The translations under genes were made by a program, and so were the position numbers. From RYN-428 sp035551995 (GTDB taxonomy: Bacteria > Planctomycetota > Phycisphaerae > Tepidisphaerales > Tepidisphaeraceae), in contig DASZME010000086.1 of NCBI GenBank assembly GCA_035551995.1, forward strand, positions 186,001-250,000: DNA of 64,000 nucleotides, in the 5' to 3' direction. The notes under the pieces were generated by a model that saw only the letters and a list, made by a program, of their open reading frames with translations, had not been told where the DNA came from and searched no databases. Each line of letters begins with the position of its first letter. The first letter of the stretch is position 1. Below are positions 47,491 to 56,336 of the stretch, in pieces.

Positions 47491-47578
47491 CCGGAAAATT
47501 CGAGAATTGAAATCGTGCTGGCCTTCGTTTTTTTTCGCTGCTAATGACGTCATCATCGACTTGCGCGATGGCTGACGT

Positions 47579-47586
47579 GATATACT
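47579..47586 (+). promoter_or_regulatory. Extended -10 box of the nucleotidyltransferase gene
   Basis: TGATATACT fits the TGn-TATACT extended -10 form. It ends seven bases before the ATG at 47594. No Shine-Dalgarno sequence is present, so a leaderless mRNA is predicted. Confidence 0.55.
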
Positions 47587-47593
47587 TCGACCT

Positions 47594-48181
47594 ATGGCAA
47601 GTGCGGGCCTGAGGGACGACACACTCGATCGAATGGTGCATGCAGTGGAAAAAGTGCGCTCACGACTGTTGAAAGCCACTGAAGCGTTGCGAATGGCGGA
47701 CGTTGAATACGCCGTCGCCGGCGGAAATGCCGTAGCGGCCTGGGTCGCTCAGGTTGATGAAGGCGCCGTCCGAAATACACGCGACGTGGACATTCTCATC
47801 CGCAGATCCGATCTTGGCCGCGCGCGGCATGCCCTCGAATCCGCCGGATTCGTTTATCGTCATTCAGCGGGAATGGATCTTTTTCTGGACTCCCAAGGCG
47901 CCTCAGCCCGCGAGGCGGTTCATCTCATCTTCGCCCTCGAATTGGTTCGGCCCGAAGAGCCGGCGGCGAATCCCGACGTTACCGAATCGCAGAACGCCAA
48001 GGATTTTCGCGTGCTCAGTCTCGAAGCCCTGGTGCGCATTAAGCTGACCGCCTTTTGGGCTAAGGATCGCATGCATCTACTGGATATGCTGGACGTCGGC
48101 CTGATCGACTCCAGCTGGTTTAACCGCTTGCCTTTTGTTCTCGCCGAACGGCTACGGGAACTTATTCGGGACCCGCGCTGA
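47594..48181 (+). CDS. Nucleotidyltransferase-fold protein
   Basis: A 195-residue protein of the polymerase-beta-type nucleotidyltransferase superfamily. AVAGGNAVAAWV supplies the GG motif, and NTRDVDILIRRSDLGRARHAL supplies the D-x-D metal ligands. A helical C-terminus contains LEALVRIKLTAFWAKDRMHLLDML, as in AbiEii/MNT-like and DUF6036-like proteins that act as antitoxins, toxins or RNA-modifying enzymes. No HEPN or other partner gene is adjacent. It lies alone, convergent with a secreted unknown. The degraded gene at 11334-11847 shares the same motif pattern. Confidence 0.75.
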   Translation: MASAGLRDDTLDRMVHAVEKVRSRLLKATEALRMADVEYAVAGGNAVAAWVAQVDEGAVRNTRDVDILIRRSDLGRARHALESAGFVYRHSAGMDLFLDSQGASAREAVHLIFALELVRPEEPAANPDVTESQNAKDFRVLSLEALVRIKLTAFWAKDRMHLLDMLDVGLIDSSWFNRLPFVLAERLRELIRDPR

Positions 48182-48266
48182 AGGCGATGTTTCCGCGCCG
48201 AATCGTGGCTGGGAATCATTCGCGGCCGCTGGCGCCCGGCGTCGCTATCTGCCGACCTCCGCGCCG

Positions 48267-49241
48267 TTATCGCGCAATCCATAACCTCGCCAAACCCGCC
48301 ACCACAAGCGGCGGCTCCTTCGGCTGCGACTTCAGCGAGATCGTCACCTCATTCAGATTTCCCTTTTGCATATGAACAGTGATCGTTCCCTCGACGGCGT
48401 CACCGGCCTTGCGATCGACGCCGGCGCCGGCAAGGCGAACCGCCTGGCCGACCTTCAGATCCTTGGCGAACTCCTTTCCTTCCTGAAAAAGCGTCAGATG
48501 AACTTCGCTGGGACCGACGGCATCGACATAACCGGGCCAGCCTTCGGCGATAAGGCTCTTGGTGTGGACCGCCTGCTGCTCTTTCTGGAACTTTTGCAGG
48601 CTGGCGTCGTCGAGAAAAACCTCCCAGGCGCGATGATGTTTTCCGCTGCCGATGCCGTGGGTTTTGGCTCGCAGTTTGTCGCCGAGCTTGATGTCGGCGA
48701 ATGTGGCGGCCTCGCCGTTCTTCCAGAAGCGCGTGTCGGCGTCGGTCTCGAGGATCAGATTCTTGGCGCGTGTATAGGGAGGCTTGCGTTCGAGGTTTCC
48801 CTGCGTGTATTCGATCTCGCCCTTGGCCGGGTCGATGCGGTCGACGTAAAAATATTCGCCGTGGCCGTTGAGCATATTCATCTCGTCCTGAATATACGTA
48901 AGCCAAACCCATTTTCCCTGGTCGTTTTGGTGAAGGCGGAAGATGACCCGCTCGCCCTTGCGAAAATCCTGCAAGTCGCCGAAGGCGGCGTGGTGAAGCA
49001 GCTCGGCGTACGGGAGAACGGTGAACGGCATCACCTCTTCGGTGCTTTCGTTGCGGAATGTTCCGGTCCGCGTCTTGAGGTCGAGGGTGAGCAGTTCACC
49101 CCACGGGCGTCGCATGGCGTCGGTCGGAACGATGACCTTGCCGGGAATGATTTTCAGAACGGGCTTGGTGGCCGGGACGTCGGCACGCAAGGCGACCGCC
49201 GCCAACGCCAGCAACAAAAAGTGAGGAAAGATTCGTCGCAT
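48267..49241 (-). CDS. Secreted protein of unknown family
   Basis: A 324-residue protein with a signal peptide (residues 4-20, LLLALAAVALRAD). The mature chain appears all-beta with repeating segments of about 60 residues (for example LLTLDLKTRTGTFRNES, then KGERVIFRLHQNDQGKWVW, LILETDADTRFWKNGE and DLKVGQAVRLAGAG), suggesting small OB- or SH3-like barrels in tandem. No catalytic motif is visible. The ribosome site AAGGA lies about 9 bases upstream. The function is unknown; a binding or scaffold protein of the envelope is a guess. Confidence 0.7.
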   Translation of the reverse strand: MRRIFPHFLLLALAAVALRADVPATKPVLKIIPGKVIVPTDAMRRPWGELLTLDLKTRTGTFRNESTEEVMPFTVLPYAELLHHAAFGDLQDFRKGERVIFRLHQNDQGKWVWLTYIQDEMNMLNGHGEYFYVDRIDPAKGEIEYTQGNLERKPPYTRAKNLILETDADTRFWKNGEAATFADIKLGDKLRAKTHGIGSGKHHRAWEVFLDDASLQKFQKEQQAVHTKSLIAEGWPGYVDAVGPSEVHLTLFQEGKEFAKDLKVGQAVRLAGAGVDRKAGDAVEGTITVHMQKGNLNEVTISLKSQPKEPPLVVAGLARLWIAR

Positions 49242-49492
49242 CGTGATTTGTCCTTAATAAACGTTCCTGTCCGGCCCCGGCTCAACCAAACCGCAGGCGG
49301 ATTTCACATCGTTCTATCTTTACCGTTGCCGACGCGGCGAAGTTGACGAAGCGGGGAGGAAATGTTTTTCGCCCCTTTGGACACCCATAAGAGATCCAAA
49401 AAAACGGTATTCCATCAAATATTTTTCCATCAACGCGGACGACCGGAGTGCTGGTGTGGCATCACGCGAACAGTTCGGATTTGCGAACTTTC

Positions 49493-50605
49493 TCAAGAAT
49501 CGAGCGTTCCGAACGGCAGATGGGCCGGCATCGGAGCGGGGCGTTCGAATGGCGCCGCGGGCCGATAGTCGTGACCGCCCGCCGACGAATCGAAGAAACC
49601 CTGCATTGCGTCAAGAGCGGCAAACGCCAGTTCGCCGTTACAGCGGTGTTTGCGGCCGGATCGGATCGCGTAAGCCATGTCGGCCAGACCCACGGATCGA
49701 TCGTATCCTTGCACAAAAGCATGCGGCGCCTCTTGCCAGGCCGGGTCGTGGGCAAGACGGATCGAGACGGGCAGATCGAATCGATTGGGATCTGGCGCCC
49801 TCATGGCGCCGTCGGTTCCGAAGATCTCGATCGGCTGCTTTTCGTCCACGGCCGGATGCCAGGTCGCAAAGGACTGAATGAGGGTCCCGACGGCGCCGCC
49901 GACGAATTCGACGTTTCCCACCACATGATCGGGAGTTCGCACGGTAATCGCGGTTCCGGCCCTGGGCTGACTGGTAATCGTCCGTCGCGGGACGGCGATT
50001 GACGCCATCCCCTGAATCCGGCGAATGGGCCCGAGTAAAAAGAGCAATGCCGTCAGGTAATACGGCCCCATGTCGAACATCGGGCCGCCGCCCGGCTGAT
50101 AGTAGAAATCGGGATTGGGATGCCAGGTCTCGTGGCCGCGGTTCATCATGAATGCGGTAAAGGCGACTGGCCGCCCGATGACGCCGTCGTCAATGATCTT
50201 GCGGGCGGTTTGCATGCCGGCGCCGAGGAACGTATCGGGGGCGCATCCGACTCGAACGCCTTTTTCCGTCGCGGCGCGCAAAATTTTTCGCCCTTCGTCC
50301 CGGCTGACGCCGAGCGGCTTTTCGCTGTAAGTATGTTTTCCCGCGGCGATCGCGTCCAAAGCGATCGATGCGTGGGCGCCCGGCACGGTAAGGTTCAACA
50401 CCAGTTCCACCGACGGATCGGCCAGCAGTTCGCAAACCGAGCAGACGCGCGAGACGTTAAATTCGTTCGCTTTGGCCTCGGCCGCGGCGCCGTTGATGTC
50501 GGCCACGGCGAGGATGCGAAGGATCGGAAATTTCTTGGCTGCCGCGAGGTACGCGCCGCTGATGGCGCCGCAGCCGATAACGCCTATTCGAAGAGGGTCG
50601 ATCAT
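49493..50605 (-). CDS. Gfo/Idh/MocA family oxidoreductase
   Basis: A 370-residue cytoplasmic dehydrogenase. A Rossmann domain starts RIGVIGCGAISGAYLAAA, and the family motif GKHTYSEKPLGVSRDEG gives the catalytic lysine region. The C-terminal alpha/beta domain has GGGPMFDMGPYYLTAL, where the conserved histidine is usual but not clearly placed. These enzymes oxidise or reduce sugars and inositols with NAD(P). A hexamer TATAAA lies about 28 bases before the ATG at 50605; the frame extends upstream to 50695. The substrate is unknown. Confidence 0.9.
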   Translation of the reverse strand: MIDPLRIGVIGCGAISGAYLAAAKKFPILRILAVADINGAAAEAKANEFNVSRVCSVCELLADPSVELVLNLTVPGAHASIALDAIAAGKHTYSEKPLGVSRDEGRKILRAATEKGVRVGCAPDTFLGAGMQTARKIIDDGVIGRPVAFTAFMMNRGHETWHPNPDFYYQPGGGPMFDMGPYYLTALLFLLGPIRRIQGMASIAVPRRTITSQPRAGTAITVRTPDHVVGNVEFVGGAVGTLIQSFATWHPAVDEKQPIEIFGTDGAMRAPDPNRFDLPVSIRLAHDPAWQEAPHAFVQGYDRSVGLADMAYAIRSGRKHRCNGELAFAALDAMQGFFDSSAGGHDYRPAAPFERPAPMPAHLPFGTLDS

Positions 50606-50661
50606 GATCTCAAGGGCGGAGTGGTTCGTCGATTTATACAACCGCGGTTCAATGACACAGC

Positions 50662-51264
50662 CTATACCGGATCCATTTTCGCCCCACACTGGCATCCAAA
50701 CGGTTTAAGCTGGTGCGGCCGAATGCCTGACGGCTTGTTCACCTCGATCACGCATCCGCATCGCCCGCACGCAAAACGATCGCCTGGCTTTGGCGCGACC
50801 GGCGCCGGTTCGTCGAGCGGCGACGAGCGCGTTTCGACGGCGTCCACGTCGGTGATGTCACACTTTCGATCGAGCGATAAGTTTACGAGCTTATCGGCCA
50901 GCTCATTCTTGTCGCGGAGGTTATGCTCGATTTTCGCCTCGTCGAATCGGCGGATAAGATCCTGCGCTTGATCGTAAAGCGCCCGCATGTCCGGATGCTT
51001 GACGCGATACTCCCCGCGCATCTGTTTGATGATCAGTTCACTGTCGCCGCGGATGAGGACTCGGGCGGCGCCAAGCTCCAGCGCTTTTTCCATCGCGGTG
51101 ATCATAGCGCGATATTCGGCGACGTTGTTGGTCGCCCGACCGATGCAACGGCCAAGCGTGTAGACGGGGACGCCGTCCTGGGCGCGAATGACCACGCCGA
51201 TACCCGCCGGGCCGGGATTCCCGCGGCTTCCGCCGTCGAATTCAAGGGTGAGACGTTCTTTCAT
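50662..51264 (-). CDS. Ribonuclease HI-like protein with C-terminal zinc ribbon
   Basis: A 200-residue protein. The RNase H fold covers about 1-130 with all four catalytic acids: Asp10 in FDGGSRGNPG, Glu50 in NNVAEY, Asp74 in RGDSEL and Asp124 in NELADKL. It probably cuts RNA in RNA-DNA hybrids in the cytoplasm. A short linker is followed by four cysteines at 166, 169, 191 and 193 (CGRCGC and GCQCG) that look like a zinc ribbon, which standard RNase HI lacks. It is encoded upstream of the oxidoreductase on the same strand, 56 bases apart. Confidence 0.9.
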   Translation of the reverse strand: MKERLTLEFDGGSRGNPGPAGIGVVIRAQDGVPVYTLGRCIGRATNNVAEYRAMITAMEKALELGAARVLIRGDSELIIKQMRGEYRVKHPDMRALYDQAQDLIRRFDEAKIEHNLRDKNELADKLVNLSLDRKCDITDVDAVETRSSPLDEPAPVAPKPGDRFACGRCGCVIEVNKPSGIRPHQLKPFGCQCGAKMDPV

Positions 51265-51518
51265 AGCACTGACGCCTGCAATGGCTAGCGGAGCGATCCA
51301 TCGTGTATTTCGCTTGCACTGCCCTTAAGTAATGCGACGCATGGAACGCCCGTTCCCTCGCGCGTCGCCGCGGACGGAGTGTAACAGGCCGCCGCAGGCG
51401 TGAGAATAGAAGTGGATCGATCGAATCTTCGGCAAGCCGTTTTGACGCGGCGCTCGAGCGTCGGATCGCGGCTTTCCCGTTGCTCAATCGCGGGGTTTGC
51501 GTTACGACTAGCTGGCGT

Positions 51519-51539
51519 GTGACGGCAAGGGGCCGTCAC
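51519..51539. repeat. Leader hairpin before the membrane protein gene
   Basis: A perfect 8-bp stem (51519-51526 with 51532-51539) closes on a 5-base loop, just before the GGAAGG ribosome site of the gene at 51562. The 297-base gap holds no gene. It could act as a 5' regulatory hairpin or a terminator remnant. Confidence 0.5.
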
Positions 51540-51561
51540 GCTATTGGAAGGAAGGCTCGCG

Positions 51562-52320
51562 ATGACTCGTGTACCGATGACGCAGGCGGTTGCCGCCGAC
51601 TATGCCGACGCCATGCTCGTGGCTCGACGGGCGAAAAACACATTGTTCTTGCTTTTGGCGCTCATCCTCCTGATCCAGATGGGCGTTTTTTTCGTGGTGA
51701 GGTATGTGCCGAACGTGAAAATTCACGCCGAGGTGACGACCACGTCTGACGTCAATACCTCCAGTGCCACATTACTGGAACGCAATGCCGGGGGAGTCTG
51801 GTCGCCGCTGCTCGAACAAGTGATCGCGGGAACTGATTTTCTGGGGGTGCTCTTCTCGATGGTGCTGCCGGTGATATTGCTGCTGGTGATCACCATTATG
51901 CTCGTTGGAAGATTGGTTGGCGTTTCGCATGTGACCAGCGCGTTTTGCTGGTCGATCGTCTTTCTGGTCCTGCTGTTTCCCTGGCAATCGCTTCTCAACA
52001 GCCATGTTCATGCCATGGCGGCGCCGATGAGCGACTCCCTGGCGACCACGCGGCCGAGCGAACAGGCATTGGTGGTCGAGGAAGCGCCCGATGTTCGCAT
52101 CCCCGGCGTCCTCTACACCTTCCCGGAGCTGCGCCGCAACTATTCCTTTGCGAGTTCTCCGCTCAAACCGGCGGCGATCTTGGGATGGGGCCGATTTGTC
52201 GGCGTGCCGATTATCGAGTTGATCCTGCTGTTGATCGTGCAGGGACGAAGTAGCCGCGGATTGCGCTTTGCCCTCGGCGAGGCCGAGCTTCCCATGGAAA
52301 TGACGCCAACCGGCGCCTGA
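51562..52320 (+). CDS. Polytopic membrane protein of unknown function
   Basis: A 252-residue protein with about four membrane helices (about 28-48, 90-120, 128-145 and 220-235). A periplasmic loop between helices 1 and 2 is about 40 residues, and a longer one of about 70 residues precedes the last helix. The GGAAGG ribosome site lies about 9 bases before the ATG at 51562. No family is recognised. It lies upstream of the bactofilin gene in the same orientation with a 119-base gap, so a link to envelope shape is possible but weak. Confidence 0.68.
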   Translation: MTRVPMTQAVAADYADAMLVARRAKNTLFLLLALILLIQMGVFFVVRYVPNVKIHAEVTTTSDVNTSSATLLERNAGGVWSPLLEQVIAGTDFLGVLFSMVLPVILLLVITIMLVGRLVGVSHVTSAFCWSIVFLVLLFPWQSLLNSHVHAMAAPMSDSLATTRPSEQALVVEEAPDVRIPGVLYTFPELRRNYSFASSPLKPAAILGWGRFVGVPIIELILLLIVQGRSSRGLRFALGEAELPMEMTPTGA

Positions 52321-52369
52321 ACGGCGAGCGATCCCGTCGCCACAAAGACCAGAACCAGGACTATTATGA

Positions 52370-52389
52370 TCGGATTAAACTGAATCCGA
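52370..52389. repeat. Small hairpin before bactofilin gene
   Basis: A 7-bp stem (52370-52376 with 52383-52389) closes on a 6-base loop, 50 bases upstream of the bactofilin start. It is preceded by an AT-rich stretch that could hold a -10 box. Confidence 0.4.
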
Positions 52390-52439
52390 CGGTTCCAACA
52401 TCCGAAAGTACGACAGGCATCTAACCAGGTAGTCGAATC

Positions 52440-52811
52440 ATGCGCGAAGAACGGGGCAGTCTGGCCGGCAACATCACGATCAACGAACCTTACACCCTCT
52501 GGGGCTCGGTCGCCGGCACCGTCACATGTCTAAACGGATCAAAGTTTTATATGCGCGGCGCCATCTACGGCGATCTTGAGGTCGAGGCGGGCGGCCGCGT
52601 TCATGTCCTGGGAAACATCAGCGGCAATGTCGTCGTCAAACCCAAAACCAAAGTCATTCTCGGAGGAACCGTCGGCGGCGACGTAACCAACCTCGGCGGA
52701 CGTCTTTACATCGAGGCGACCGCGCAGATCCTGGGAAAAGTGAAAACCCACACCGGCGGCGAAACGAAGATCGAGCCGCATGCCCGCGCCACGCAGGTCA
52801 CCGTCGAATAG
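52440..52811 (+). CDS. Bactofilin-like polymer-forming protein
   Basis: A 123-residue protein with the bactofilin (DUF583) signature: repeated short beta rungs rich in Gly, Val and Ile, such as GSVAGTVTC, GAIYGDLEVEAGGRVHVLGNISGN and LGGTVGGDV, which form a right-handed beta-helix that polymerises into cytoskeletal filaments. It has almost no N-terminal extension. Planctomycetes use several bactofilins in cell shape and stalk formation. It is transcribed with or just after the membrane protein upstream. Confidence 0.87.
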   Translation: MREERGSLAGNITINEPYTLWGSVAGTVTCLNGSKFYMRGAIYGDLEVEAGGRVHVLGNISGNVVVKPKTKVILGGTVGGDVTNLGGRLYIEATAQILGKVKTHTGGETKIEPHARATQVTVE

Positions 52812-52852
52812 GCATACCTCGTTCGCCAACGCGGCGCCATCTTGCCGGCCCG

Positions 52853-54118
52853 TCAATGGCCGTTGTCGCTCTCTTCAAAACCCTCGGCGGATATCGGCGA
52901 TGCGTCCGATTGTGGGATTCCCGCGGGCGTGGCGGCGATAACGCCCGCGCCGACGAGCGCGGTGACGACGACAAAACCCATCGCCCACGTTGGATGCAGC
53001 GCCCAGAGACATCCGACGGCGATGCTCGATACCAGATCGCCGAGTCCCTGAACCGTGGCGAGGACGCCAAACCCGACGCCGCGAACGGTTTTCGGCAGAA
53101 CCGTCGCCGCCGTCGAATTTTCCACGGTCTCCCACACACCCATGTAAACACCGGAGAAACCAAACACGATGGCGAATTTCAGGAGCGAGACCGACGGCCA
53201 GATCAACGCGACGGCGGGAATAACGGCCAGTGCATATCCGGCGGCGAGCACGCGGTTTTTCGGAAACCGATCGGCCAGATTTCCGCTGACATAACATGAG
53301 AACGTATAGACGATGTTGTACCCGACATAAAACGCCATCGCGTATTCGGCCGCCCTCTGGATTCCAAAGCGCGGGGCCCACGCCTCCGTCGCCCAGAGGA
53401 TCAGGAATGTTTTAGAGAAGTCGCCGATCCCGGCCACGCCGATGCCGACGAGGTAGCGATAAAACGGCGTCGGCAGGCTCTTCACGGCCGACGCAAACCC
53501 GGCCGTATGGTGAGGCTCATGCGGCTTTTCCTTCACCAGAATCAGAATGCACAGCGCCGCCAGCGCGCCCGGAATCAGCGTGAAAGCGAAGAGCCAGCGA
53601 AAGTGCGCCGTGCCTAGAACGCCAAGCAGCAACAGAGCCGCACACGGACCCAGAACGGCGCCGGCACTGTCCATGGCGCGTTCGAGCCCAAATGCCCGGC
53701 CATGTGTCTCGGGGGTGGTGGCTTCAGTCAGCAGGACGTTGCGCACCGGCGAACGAACCCCGCGCCCCAGCCACCCGAATACGCGCCCCAGCAGTACATG
53801 CCACCATTGCGTGGCCAGCGCGAAGCTGGCCATTCCCGCCGCCGTGACGAAATATCCAGCCACCGCCAGCGGCTTGCGCTTGCGAAGCTTATCGCTATAC
53901 AGCCCGGAAAACAGCTTGGCGAAGCTCGACAGACCGTCGGCTGATCCTTCGATCAGCCCCAGAACAACGGAGCTGACGCCCAGCGTCGCCAGCAATGCGG
54001 GCATCGCCGCTGTGGCCATTTCGTGTCCGACGTCGGAACAGAGACTGGCCAGCCCGATCCCCAGCACGGTGCGGTTCAGCCAACGTCGGGTGGATTCTTC
54101 GGCGCGTTCATTCGTCAC
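52853..54118 (-). CDS. Major facilitator superfamily transporter
   Basis: A 421-residue transporter with about 12 membrane helices. The loop between helices 2 and 3 (SGLYSDKLRKRKPLAV) is the MFS motif A equivalent (G-x3-D-x2-GR-x4), and RGVRSPVRNVLLTEATTPETHGRAFGLERAMDS is characteristic of a planctomycete-rich MFS subgroup. The gene is convergent with the bactofilin gene and divergent from no clear partner. The transported compound is unknown. Confidence 0.9.
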   Translation of the reverse strand: MTNERAEESTRRWLNRTVLGIGLASLCSDVGHEMATAAMPALLATLGVSSVVLGLIEGSADGLSSFAKLFSGLYSDKLRKRKPLAVAGYFVTAAGMASFALATQWWHVLLGRVFGWLGRGVRSPVRNVLLTEATTPETHGRAFGLERAMDSAGAVLGPCAALLLLGVLGTAHFRWLFAFTLIPGALAALCILILVKEKPHEPHHTAGFASAVKSLPTPFYRYLVGIGVAGIGDFSKTFLILWATEAWAPRFGIQRAAEYAMAFYVGYNIVYTFSCYVSGNLADRFPKNRVLAAGYALAVIPAVALIWPSVSLLKFAIVFGFSGVYMGVWETVENSTAATVLPKTVRGVGFGVLATVQGLGDLVSSIAVGCLWALHPTWAMGFVVVTALVGAGVIAATPAGIPQSDASPISAEGFEESDNGH

Positions 54119-54144
54119 GGGATTCCTCGCAAAGAATATTAGAA

Positions 54145-54225
54145 TTAGAGAAATTTCAGTTGCTGTCGCGCTCTTGCGCTTAATAGCGGACCCGCTTGCG
54201 GGGCGTGTTCGCGATCGATGCTCGC
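54145..54225 (-). repeat. REP-like dispersed repeat, copy 2
   Basis: The minus-strand sequence has the same palindromic core as copies near 23.3 kb and 61.3 kb (CGATCGCGAA, CACGCCCCGCAAGCGGG, CCGCTA), with matching sequence after it (ACAGCAACTGAAAT compared with ACAGCGACCTGAAAAT). It fills part of the 276-base gap between the MFS gene and the second pseudopilin gene. Confidence 0.65.
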
Positions 54226-54394
54226 GCCGCCAACAGGAAACGCGCTAGCGGCTACGACCTCGGGTTGAATTGCCGCAGGAACGGCCGCGACGGCGTCGCG
54301 ACGATTTTTGAAGTCGTGTTTGTAAGCGATGATGTAGCGATCGAGCAACGCCGGCAAATGTCTGATGACTTGCCTCGCAATTCGACGTGCGGCC

Positions 54395-55195
54395 TCACTG
54401 GCGATTCCACTGATTCCAGTACATGGGGTAATTGCCCAGCGAGCGCCACCTGCCGGTGGCGCTCTGGGACTGCCACATCGAGCACCCGCCGGGTGGTTCG
54501 TTGATCCATTGGACGCTGCCGTCGATCGAGGCGTAATAGGCGCCTCCGCGGTGGTTGCGAGCCATCGAGTCGGCGCCGGCGTGCCAGCTTTGCATCAGGC
54601 CGTTAAGCAGTTTTGGATCGCCTTCAAGAATGATCGGCGTCGGCAGGGTCTCGACGTGGCCGTCGGGGTAGGTCAATTGGCTGCTCGGGTGCACGTTCGA
54701 TAAGCGCGCGCCGGTGAAGTCGAGCATGGAAACATAATCGTACAACCCATTGCTGCCGAAACCGGGGCCGATACTGGTGGAGGCCGCGCGAGCGTTGAGT
54801 TCCGAACCGGGGCAGCGGTACACGCCGAACGTGCGGCCGACATAGTTAAACAAGGTTCCCCCGGCGGGAGCGCTGGACCATTGCGTCGCGTTTCCGCGGA
54901 GCCAATCCCAGTGGTCGGGATTCGGATCGGTTTTCGCTTTCAGATCCCAAAATCCGCCGGGAAGCTGGTCGTCGTGATCGTGGGCGAATGCTTGAAACGC
55001 CACCATCAACTGCCGCAGATTGCTCTGACAGACGGCCTCGCGTGCCGCGGCCCGCGCCTTGGCGATCAGCGGAAAAAGAAGCGCGACCAAAACCGCGATG
55101 ATGCCGATAGACGTCAACAGCTCGACTAGCGTAAAGCCAGGCCGGCGCCCTCCCCGGCGGCGCGGATCGGGCGGATTGAAACGCTTGGGAAACAC
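54395..55195 (-). CDS. Pseudopilin-like protein with prepilin N-terminus and H-X9-DG motif
   Basis: A protein of about 266 residues. RRPGFTLVELLTSIGIIAVL is the prepilin site and hydrophobic helix, followed by AREAVCQSNLRQLMVAFQAFA, a typical second helix. The C-terminal motif is HRGGAYYASIDG (H-x9-DG). Probably exported and cleaved by a prepilin peptidase, as for the gene at 36426. GTG at 55195 is chosen because GGGGA lies at ribosome-site distance; a TTG at 55213 is an alternative start in the same frame. Confidence 0.9.
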   Translation of the reverse strand: MFPKRFNPPDPRRRGGRRPGFTLVELLTSIGIIAVLVALLFPLIAKARAAAREAVCQSNLRQLMVAFQAFAHDHDDQLPGGFWDLKAKTDPNPDHWDWLRGNATQWSSAPAGGTLFNYVGRTFGVYRCPGSELNARAASTSIGPGFGSNGLYDYVSMLDFTGARLSNVHPSSQLTYPDGHVETLPTPIILEGDPKLLNGLMQSWHAGADSMARNHRGGAYYASIDGSVQWINEPPGGCSMWQSQSATGRWRSLGNYPMYWNQWNRQ

Positions 55196-55352
55196 ATCAT
55201 ATCCCCGTAACAAAAATCCACTTGGGACGCTTCGTTTACTTGTAACACCGGCGTCGCTCCTGGATCGGCGACGGGAAAACTCGCGGAGTCGGCTCTGCCG
55301 CTCTTTTATTGAGAACCGGCCTTGGGCAACCGAGATCGTTTGCCGCGATCGT

Positions 55353-56117
55353 TTATTGTCCCCAACGCCTCATCTGATTGAGAATCGCCCGAAAATCCTT
55401 TGGCGGCGGACATTTCACCTCCACCGTCTGTCCCTGTAAATCCAAAAAAATCAGTTTTTCCGCGTGCAGCGTCAATCGATCGATCAATGGCCGTTCTTCT
55501 TCCCCGCGCGTGGGTCGGTAGGCCTGCTTGAATTGACTGAGAAAAAGCCCGGTGGGCTTGCCGGGCGGCGTTGCGTTGTAAAGCGCGTCGATCGCCAATG
55601 GCAGTCCGATCGATTCCAGATGGACTCGGATTTGGTGGGTTTTTCCCGTCCTGGGAAAAACGCGGAGGAGCGTAAATTGCCGGAAGACTTCCTCCACTTT
55701 CCAGCCCGTGCGGGCGGGGCGCCCGCCATGCTTGGCGATCGCCATTTTGGTCGACGCGCTTGGATGACGGCCAAGCGGCTCGTCGATCTCTCCTTCGTCG
55801 CCGCTGGGTCGCCCGCTGACCAGCGCGAGATATTCCTTGCTGATCGTGTTGTTCTGAAATTGGTGCGAAAGATGGCGCTGAGCCTGCGCGTGCTTGGCGA
55901 AAAGCAATACGCCGCTGGTTTGCTTGTCTAGGCGATGCACCACGCGGAGGCGCGGGTCGGCCGTGCCGCCGGCGGGGATGCCGATCTGGGCCGCCAACGT
56001 GTGCAGCACGCTTTCCGGCTCGTCGCGCCCGGGGATCGTCGCCAGTCCCGCCGGCTTGGATACAGCCACCGCATCATCGTTTTGCCACAGAATTTCAATA
56101 TGAACCTTGGACGGCAT
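55353..56117 (-). CDS. Pseudouridine synthase, RluA family
   Basis: A 254-residue enzyme with the RluA motif: the catalytic Asp lies in VVHRLDKQTSGVLLFAKH, and FPRTGKTHQIRVHLESIGLPL is the conserved RluA-family C-terminal motif. No N-terminal S4 domain precedes it, so it is a short RluA/TruC-like form acting on rRNA or tRNA. The gene lies alone, divergent from the GT2 gene. The specific target is not determinable. Confidence 0.92.
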   Translation of the reverse strand: MPSKVHIEILWQNDDAVAVSKPAGLATIPGRDEPESVLHTLAAQIGIPAGGTADPRLRVVHRLDKQTSGVLLFAKHAQAQRHLSHQFQNNTISKEYLALVSGRPSGDEGEIDEPLGRHPSASTKMAIAKHGGRPARTGWKVEEVFRQFTLLRVFPRTGKTHQIRVHLESIGLPLAIDALYNATPPGKPTGLFLSQFKQAYRPTRGEEERPLIDRLTLHAEKLIFLDLQGQTVEVKCPPPKDFRAILNQMRRWGQ

Positions 56118-56336
56118 CGCGTTATTGGACTCCTTGGGTCGCGGTTATCGCCGGTCCGAGCGATGTGGGCAAGCGCCGGCCGTCGCGCGTCACCGGTCAA
56201 AGTTCCCGGTTGACCCAGTTTCGGCTGAGTTCTAGTATCACTGCCCTCGGTGGAGCGGCGTTTGTATACCGTAGTTCGCTCGGCCGCGATCGCTCGCTGG
56301 GCCGGATCTTGGGCCGTTTTCGACTGGGAGAATCGC

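Noticed and set aside
54145..54357. 70-codon minus-strand frame in the gap before the second pseudopilin
   Set aside because: It runs into the REP-like repeat, lacks a ribosome site and an ATG, and matches nothing recognised. A short gene remnant cannot be excluded.
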